Assembly: GCA_034509735.1 (NCBI GenBank)
Contig: JACGWO010000002.1
Span: forward strand, 24,351,636-24,415,635
Length of the DNA: 64,000 nucleotides
Direction: 5' to 3'
Source of the DNA: Sesamum alatum
Taxonomy: Eukaryota > Streptophyta > Magnoliopsida > Lamiales > Pedaliaceae
The notes under the pieces were generated by a model that was not told the origin of the DNA, made no database searches, and was given only the letters and a program-made list of their open reading frames with translations. This document shows positions 57,534-64,000 of the stretch, one piece after another. Positions within the stretch are counted from its first letter, which is position 1, and each line of letters begins with the position of its first letter. A program made the position numbers and the translations under genes.

Positions 57534-57904
57534 TGATCGGGTGAAATTTGGGAAAACATAGCCTAAGCACGTGCACCGATTGAATACACAAAGCTTCACA
57601 AAGACAAGAAGAATAAAAATGAGCTTGTAATGTTCATTAAGAAGTGAGTAAAACAATAAGATTCACCCCCTATTTATAGTAAATTCTAGGGGGTGAAATT
57701 ACAACGTTGCCCTTTGATCCTACGGCCTAAAATTAATCAGACGGGGGTATTTTGTCATTTCACTAGGCCCACTCTCTTTTCAACTTCCATCTCTTCAACT
57801 CCCCTCAACTTCCTTCCAACCTCTTTCAACTTCCATCAAGGACATTTGTGCAATTAATCCTAAAATTAAGGGTCTTCTTGCAAATTTTGTTCTTCTCCAC
57901 ATCA
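57534..57904 (-). mobile_element. 5' LTR of H
   Basis: Plus-strand ends are TGATCGGGTGAAATTTGG and CTTCTCCACATCA. On the minus strand a TATA box, TACTATAAATAGGGGG, lies near 57680-57665. Confidence 0.93.
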
Positions 57905-57909
57905 GTTAG

Positions 57910-59721
57910 TGTGATTGAAATTGTTGGTTTTTAACTTGAATCCAATTTAAGAAAAACAACAAAGAGGAGATTTTGAGATTTCTCTAGCAAGAGAGGAAGT
58001 CATAGCCGTGAAATCCTTAGAGCGGGCAAGTGGGAAGTGTAGTGTCGTTAGTTGTGTAGTCTAATGAAGTTTCACTAACCTCCTACACACACTACACATA
58101 ACCGCCAACCATGTAAGCACTACATGTATATTTTCCATCATAATGGCTGGCCAGTATACTCAATTCATGGAGGTATTTCAATTCCTCCTCAACTTGCTCT
58201 CATTGCTTGGGTTTGGGCTTTAGGTAATGGATCCGGCTTGTTTTAATCAAATTAAATCAAGTCCAACTAACATTTTATAAGTTTTAAATTAATTCAATTA
58301 ATTTTAAACTCAATTAAAACACTAGCTTATTTAATCCAATTAAATAAAACAAGCTCAAATACTAATTAGTTGATTCAATCAATTAAGTAGATTAACCAAA
58401 TTAAATTGATCCAATTAATTTAAACTCAATTGAAACACTAGTTTATTTAATCCAATTAAATAAATACTAGCCCAAACACTAATTAATTGATCCAATCAAT
58501 TAATTAGACTCAGCCAAATGAAATCACTCCAATTAATTAAATATTGGGTCATCCATCAAATGGGCTTTCCCAAATAAATGATCCAATCATTTATACATTC
58601 TCCATTAAGTAATTTAATCTAATTAAATTAATTCATTTCTTCTATAACCACTTCCTAGTGATTTGTATGTGACCTTTAGGTTCACCCTTAGCTAGATTTT
58701 GGGCTTGTGTCCAATATAATTAATTAATCAAATCTAATTTAATTAATTATTCTTAATTGACCATTAATAGGAAACACACGTTCCCATGGGTGGCCATCTA
58801 GAGACGGTCCACGACATTGGATACTAGGTGAATATTGGAATGAACATTTATACTCCCGGGTTCCATACAGGTATGGTCCTTCCATCAACTGCCTTCTAGT
58901 CTAAGTCTAGGGCATGAAATTGGGCGGCGATTACTATCCTGGACAAGATATATACACAATACTTGAGACATGTTTACCTTATATTGATCGATATAGGAAA
59001 ATCATTCCATATTACATGAATTATTGTAACCATATATTCAAAGAGCTAAACCATCTCAGAGCGCATTCGAGACTCGACCGTCATATACTAACAGGTGCCG
59101 AATCATATCTTGAAACCCATTGTCCTCACTGCATATCTGAGTGCACTGGACAAAGCTTATAGAGCTCATCCAAGAGACCGTCATGTCTCGTGACTACCAT
59201 GGTTCCTCAAGTTCGAGGACTAATCGCATACTATCAGACTGGAGAGTTCTAGTCTTACCGACCAAGCCTTAAAGGCTTCCATATGAGGACTCCCTGTGAG
59301 TCAGTTCAGTCTGCTCGACAACCCTTGTCAACCAACCCTCTAAAATATCACAGACGACCTACGTCTGTCACCAATGAAAAACGACACTCATGCAATGAAT
59401 CAATACTTAGTGCAAGTCTCTTTAGGTCTCTTGATGCCCTTGTCTCAAGGTCCTCGATTGGGAACGTTTTAGACTCATCTGTAGAAGTTGGTTTCATAGC
59501 TACCATCCAATGTGTAGCCCAACTACACGGATTATTCAATTGATCTGTAGGCATATGTTGTAATGTTGAAGCAGTTCAACGTAATTATTAAGCACAACAA
59601 ACACCTAGTGTTAAAGATGAATACTTACTATATTTATTAAGTCAATAGTACTTTAATAAAGATTGCTAACTAGTTTCCAAAACTGTTAATTCAATTTGCT
59701 TTCTGGTCACCTATTCTAACA
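57910..59721 (-). mobile_element. Copia LTR I, right part
   Basis: It continues LTR I after the H TSD and ends GTCACCTATTCTAACA at 59721. With the left part the LTR is about 2.2 kb, the size of C1 and C2. An ATCTCCCACTTGACC tract follows, so this is the 3' LTR of a minus-strand element whose interior begins at the right. AT-rich repeats of AATTAAATAAACTAGCTC type lie at 58250-58470. Confidence 0.85.
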
Positions 59722-59919
59722 ATCTCCCACTTGACCTAAAGTCAATCTCCCATGTCACTCAAACATATTTGAGCATGAGCAATCTGCGATACCGGCTCGG
59801 TCTAATGGGTCTATCATATTTTCTGTCGATGTCACGCGGTTCAACCGCAAGCACTTCATCCTACCATCGCTCCAAGCAGTTGGTGTGTCTAAGAATTCCT
59901 AATGTGGATGTGATTTCTA
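59722..59919 (-). pseudogene. Remnant of element I: polypurine tract and RNase H tail
   Basis: ATCTCCCACTTGACC (59722-59736) is the polypurine tract in reverse. Beyond it minus-strand codons recall the copia end (IDPLDRAG), then SNMFE, stop, HGRL in place of RHMGDWL. The rest of the element is missing, replaced by DUF4283 sequence. Confidence 0.65.
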
Positions 59920-60557
59920 ATGCTTTCTAGCAATCTTCTCGCAAAACCCTATGTTACATTCCTCCGGAGTTGCAGAAGGGTGAGACTTGTGGTTAGGCCG
60001 TGTGTTGCCATGGTTGAGAAGGGCTCTAAGCATTGGCAATCAACAGTTGTAGGGAATTTCTTAGGCAAAAAAACCTCTTTTTCGTCATTTAGAAGCATTT
60101 GCCAAATCCGGTTGGGTGGCAGTTAGACAAGTTACAACAACTTCAAATGGCCTTTAGTTTTTACTAGTTTAAAACAACAGCGGCAATGGAGGAAGTGATT
60201 TAGGGAGGGACATGGTTATTCCAAATCCAACCCATAGTGCTCGAGCATTGTGAGGCTGGGATGACGTTACTTAAACAGAAGCATACCTAGGTGCTTGTTT
60301 GGGTTCGCTAAAAACACTTGCCGATGGAATATTGGACTGAAGAAGGTTTGAGTACAATGGATAGTGGGGCAGGCAAACCTCTACAACGCAGATGCTGTGA
60401 CTATCTCTTGTGGTCGTTTAGATCATGCTCGGGTTCGTGTGATACTGGATTATAATTCTATGTTTCCAAAACATCTTATTATTATTAATCCACAATTGGC
60501 TGATGGCAAAGATATTCCATGTAGGGTGGATGTAGAATATGAGTGGTTTCCTCTCCC
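59920..60557 (+). pseudogene. DUF4283-type (LINE ORF1-like) protein fragment
   Basis: Plus strand, in shifting frames: SSNLLAKPYVTF, KHWQSTVVGNFLGKKTSF, then, after a stop, a weak EEVI.EG.W-like stretch and RWNIGLKKV. The clearest part is at 60364 on: GQANLYNADAVTISCGRLDH, ARVRVILDYNSMFPKHLI and CRVDVEYEWFP. The motif ARV.V..D ... P ... V.VEYEW is the DUF4283 end found in plant LINE ORF1 and related zinc-knuckle proteins. Several stops and frameshifts; the knuckle itself is missing because LTR sequence takes over near 60553. Confidence 0.82.
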
Positions 60558-60850
60558 TCTTATTCTTGTCTCTCCCTCTCTCGTACACTCTCCAACCTTG
60601 ATTCTTGAACTAGTTTCAAGAGATCAAAGCAAGATATACTAGTTCATAGTATTGTCTTGTGTAGTTTCTTCCAATTAGAAATCGTTTCTAATTTTTGAAA
60701 GAGGAGAACTCTTTTTCTCTAGCAAGAAAATGTGTACACCCTTTCGTTCGTGTGGTGTGGACAACATACAGAGGTGACGCTTGACGCCTTATTTGAATCT
60801 GATCCGGAAAGCTCCTACAATTGTCTTTGCTCGACTTTCGTTGAAAGATA
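60553..60850 (+). mobile_element. Copia LTR remnant J (3' part)
   Basis: The CTCTCCCTC run and TCTAGCAAGAAAATGTG ... GTGTGGTGTGGACAAC follow the order seen at 8500-8710 in C1. Its start inside the DUF4283 frame marks an illegitimate join. The LTR 3' end and primer site are not clear. Confidence 0.6.
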
Positions 60851-61843
60851 ATTTTCGTTTATTCAGGTATTTATATTTTACATTATGCGCAAGGTCTGTG
60901 CGTGGGCTGGGCACATGCGTGTGGCAGCGCGCGTACGGAGGCCTGTTGCAGACTATTGAACGATCGGTCGGCCGAAAATGTTCTGGTGACATCGTCTTTT
61001 GTTTCTAATTGTAATTTTTTTTAGTTTTTTTATTTATGAATATTTAATTAATTATGGCATATTTTTTCTATTATGGTCAAATATGATTTTTTTCATGCAA
61101 AATTAGTTATAATTAATTTAAGGGAAATTATTTTTATTTCTTGATTAAGTTATTTTGGAATGTCCTCGAATTTATCCAATGGTTGACTTTTGTGATATCC
61201 ATAAATTGAATTCAAGTTCCTTGTTAGAATTGGCATGTTATTGACGTAATCAGTGCATATATGAAATTGGATACGGCATACATATGATGTTTGGAGAACT
61301 TATAATATGTGATGTTATGAATTGCTATGTGTATTTATTTATCAGATAAATAAATAATAGATTGCTTAGCCCAAATCATTCGTGTGATTGGTTAATTTTT
61401 TCTTGGTTTTTGAGACATGTGTGTCTTGTTATTTCTCTATTATTTTCTGCCTTAGAATAATAAGACATTTTATCTCCCTTTATGTACCTCCCCCAAATTG
61501 TTGATTAGGGGTTTCAATTATTTTTAAATTTAAGGTGTACTATAGGAGGTGAGGATTTTAGTTTTTTGTAAAATGATGTAACTCACAATGAATGAGGTCC
61601 GATCCATGCGATGGAGTGTAAGGAAAAGAAGCGCACGAGGGGAGGCCAATAAGAGACTACAAGGCCTATTAGATATAATGTGTTGATAACTTGTAATAGT
61701 GTAGGCTCGTAAGAGCTTATATTGATCAATGATCCACTAAGGACTCAGTGGACTGTATAAGTTGGGTTTGTGATCATCTACAGGGACGTGCTAGGCTTTA
61801 TGCATGTGATGTATTCTTATTGCTTTATATAAGATATGATACA
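60851..61843 (+). other. J leader, copia-type, non-coding
   Basis: A GC-rich spot at 60890-60990 is followed by AT-rich sequence. Then a block similar to the D leader includes AATAATAAGACATTTTATC, GATCCACTAAGGACTCAGTG and TTTGTGATCATCTACAGG. A stem, CCACT/AGTGG, lies at 61734-61751. No gag follows. Confidence 0.68.
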
Positions 61844-61905
61844 TGTTAGAATAGGTGAGGAAAAAGTCAATTAGATTGGCAATTTTGTAATCTATTTCAC
61901 AATTG
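61844..61905 (+). mobile_element. Copia LTR start remnant
   Basis: TGTTAGAATAGGTGAGGAAA ... GGCAATTTTGTAATCTATTT, only about 60 bp of the LTR start, then unrelated sequence (GTCCAGGTTTAAG...) leading to the CACTA end. Confidence 0.7.
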
Positions 61906-61967
61906 CTTAGTCCAGGTTTAAGAAGACAATGCAACTCAATCCAAACTCTCTCATCAGTGCAACAATC

Positions 61968-64000
61968 ACTACAAAAAAAATAGTTTATTGGGACGAAAAT
62001 TTGGGACGGCCAACAGTGGTCGCAAAATCTGTCCCAACTTCCGACGTTTTTGTAACAGATTTTACGAATTTCCGACGGATTCCTTTAATAGATGGAGGAA
62101 TTGAACAATTTGTCGGGAAAAGGATACAATCGTCGCATATTCCATCGGAAAATAGGACATAAAAAGATGTTCGTCGCTAATCGTCGGAACGTTTGTCGGA
62201 AATATTTCTTTTCTCCAAGTTTGGGACGGAGTTTCTGACGGCGTACTGGTCGTCGGAACGTTCCGACAGAATTCCGACCACTTGACAATTTTTTGCGACT
62301 GTAAGGCACCAAAACAATGTTCCGATGACAATTCGTCGGTACGTTTGTCGCTAAATATAATATTTTGAGACAGTATTTCCGACGCCAAATGATGGTCACA
62401 AACTTTTGTAACGGATAGGTTGTGTCATCAGAAATGTCGTTTCAGAAATCGTCGGAAAAAGGTCTAACGGCTATATTACAACGGCTATGTTATAACGGTT
62501 ATATGTCATCGGAAAATTTGTCCCAAAAACCGATGGAAAATGGTCTAACGGCTATATTTCAACCGCTATATTACAATTAATAAATTCGTCGGAGAATTCT
62601 TTCCAAATAACAGTATATATTTGAGTGCTACCTCTCATTTATGTTCCCATCACTTGCATTATACCTTTCAAATTAACCTCTCAAATCTGAAATATATACA
62701 TATCAACATTCAATTACATCAATATATATATATATATACATATATAAATATATCGAATTTGCAATATTCCAGAACTTGTGATCGGCTATTTTCTTCTGAA
62801 AAATTGAGTTGGAGGGCGTCCATCGTTATCATAGGTAATTAATAAATAATGTAACCATTTAATTTAAGTCTTTCATGTTGTTCTTGGTTTTAATGTCTTA
62901 TATAATTAATTGTGTATTAAATATTTAATTTAGACTTTATATATAATTGTTGAAGTATTTGTAAGTAATACGTCTAAGCATATATTTTTATATAATTAGG
63001 TAAAAATGTTAAGACAATCTATGAGTTGGATGTATGAGAAATATCTGCGGGGGAATATTGTTGTTTGGCAAGAGTTTGAGGATGGTGTTCGCGATTTTGT
63101 AGATTAGGCTAAGAATCAGCGTACACACATGAGCGGAGATAAAATTAGGTGCCCCTGTCATAAGTGCAGAACCCATAAGTTTAAAACGACGGAGAGGTTA
63201 TGTACACGAGGATGAAGAAGAGAGTTTGGAGGACTATGAAACAGATGAGGAAGGTGAAGAACCAGACACCAATTCAGATTAGATTATATTTAAATTATTA
63301 TTTTTATAATATTTTGTAGATGTGTACAATGCTAAACTAAATTGATTATCAAGATGATCATATCTAACGGTCAGTTTGCAAATTGGATGGTTGGACTGAA
63401 TAATGCATCTTAATGATAATTGATGCTAACAAAATATTATTTCATATATGTCATTCAATTGTGTTATAATATCAATTTATTACTCAATGATGAATAATTA
63501 ATGGTCCTAAACGTATTATTTGACTTTTTTAGAATTTTCAAATAATTAATAAAATACTTTTGATTAATTTTGGAACGAATTTGGTACCCATTTGGAACGA
63601 ATTTAAAATAATTTTTCCCTCCCATAATTTTTATTTCCCCCCCCCCCCCCGTTCCTTCTCTTTTTTACCCTAATTTTTTTACATGTCTTCTATCTTTACC
63701 GCCTCCTCTCTCCTCTCTTTCTTCTATCTTCATTTTTCTTCTCATTTCCCCTTTCCTTCCATTTTTTTCCCCTTTCCTTCCTTATGATCTCTGTTGTTCC
63801 TTCCGCCGCTGCCGCTCCTTCTGCCGCCACCGCCGCCGCCGCTCACTCCGCCTTCGCCACGCGCTGCTCACTCTCCCGCGCCGCTGCACACTCTGCCGTC
63901 GCTGCCGCTGCTCACTCACAAGGTTAGTGTGCACACTTCACACCGTAGTGTTCCGCCATTACTTGTTGTCGCCGGTGATTGTATTGTGTGTGCCTGTGTG
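61968..64000 (+). mobile_element. CACTA (En/Spm) DNA transposon, left part, deleted
   Basis: It begins CACTACAAAAAAAATAG at 61968, the hallmark terminus. Between 62035 and 62600 are many subterminal copies of CGTCGGAA, TCCGACG and related words in both orientations, as in CACTA transposase-binding regions. A transposase-associated domain follows at 63006. A C run lies at 63641-63650, and CCGCCGCCGCT-rich sequence reaches the window end. The right terminus is outside the window. Confidence 0.88.
63006..63283 (+). pseudogene. CACTA transposase-associated domain (N-terminal), broken
   Basis: ATG at 63006: MSWMYEKYLRGNIVVWQEF, EDGVRDFVD, TAG stop, AKNQRTHMSGDKIRCPCHKC, RTHKF. This is the N-terminal zinc-type domain of CACTA transposases (CPCxKC). 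After another stop an acidic tail, EESLEDYETDEEGEEPDTN, ends at TAG near 63281. The catalytic transposase is missing, so most of the gene was deleted. Confidence 0.83.

Larger units (their letters stand above)
52425..57904 (-). mobile_element. Ty3/gypsy-type element H, deletion derivative
   Basis: LTRs of about 371 bp lie at 52425-52796 and 57534-57904. The perfect TSD GTTAG lies at 52420-52424 and 57905-57909. On the minus strand a TGGCGCC primer site follows the 5' LTR (right), then gag, an integrase remnant, tandem hairpin repeats, an unknown 2.6-kb stretch, a polypurine tract and the 3' LTR (left). Protease, RT and RNase H are absent. It is inserted inside LTR I. Confidence 0.93.

Noticed and set aside
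62062..62388. Minus-strand frames of about 105 codons
   Set aside because: They consist of the CACTA subterminal CGTCGGA repeats read as codons.

Overview
This window looks like nuclear DNA of a flowering plant, from a repeat-rich, probably heterochromatic region. The base composition is AT-rich. Nearly everything recognisable is a transposable element or a broken gene, and I see no intact cellular gene. The plant signals are Ty1/copia and Ty3/gypsy retrotransposons with tRNA-type primer sites, a CACTA (En/Spm) DNA transposon end, a plant-mobile-domain (PMD) gene, a plant-type Ca2+-ATPase (ACA) fragment, a DUF4283 (plant LINE-type) fragment and a piece of plastid ndhF.

Layout. Positions 1-32632 can be read as one old minus-strand PMD gene cut apart by LTR retrotransposons. 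Its surviving pieces, in coding order, are 32339-32632, 19638-20373, 14786-15083 and 12520-12575. Between them sit element D (20374-32338, plus strand, full-length copia), element E (15084-19637, minus, internally deleted copia), solo LTR C2 (12576-14785) and element A1 (from before position 1 to 12519, minus, near full-length copia). Second-level insertions follow: solo LTR A2 (1644-3788) in the RNase H end of A1, solo LTR C1 (6784-9019) in the gag of A1, and solo LTR B (21927-23906) in the 5' LTR of D. Target-site duplications (TSDs) support most of these joins: AGTGC/AGCGC (A2), GCACC (C1), GAAAG (C2), CCATT/CAATT (E), TCCTT (B). D shows no matching TSD. All these LTRs begin TGTTAGAATAGGTGACC or close to it, so they are related families (A, C/E, D).

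Positions 32633-36821 hold the region upstream of the PMD gene, a non-autonomous terminal-inverted-repeat (TIR) DNA transposon (33333-34455, 8-bp TSD TAGAAATG) and a probable Ty3/gypsy LTR (34807-35489). Element F (36822-44606) has 0.63-kb LTRs, a primer binding site, a polypurine tract and TSD ATTAC/ATTAT, but 6.5 kb of interior without recognisable gag-pol. That interior carries a 123-bp tandem repeat and a nuclear insertion of plastid ndhF. Two nested, truncated copia LTRs follow (44697-46315), then about 5 kb of featureless AT-rich sequence.

From 51484 the order is: an ACA-type Ca2+-ATPase pseudogene fragment; a copia LTR (I, 52041-59721) split by gypsy-type element H (52425-57904, perfect TSD GTTAG); a scrap of I interior; a DUF4283 fragment; copia leader and LTR remnants (J); and the left part of a CACTA element (61968 to the window end). 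H keeps a repeat-rich gag and a deleted integrase, and carries an array of short GGGG/CCCC hairpins.

None of the elements looks coding-competent. A1 lacks its protease and has frameshifts, D has many stops and a YVDN catalytic motif, E is deleted from gag into its LTR, and H lacks protease, RT and RNase H. The most unusual non-coding signals are a conserved hairpin near the 3' end of all the copia LTRs, a GC-rich block plus a conserved stem in the copia leaders, and the hairpin minisatellite of H.
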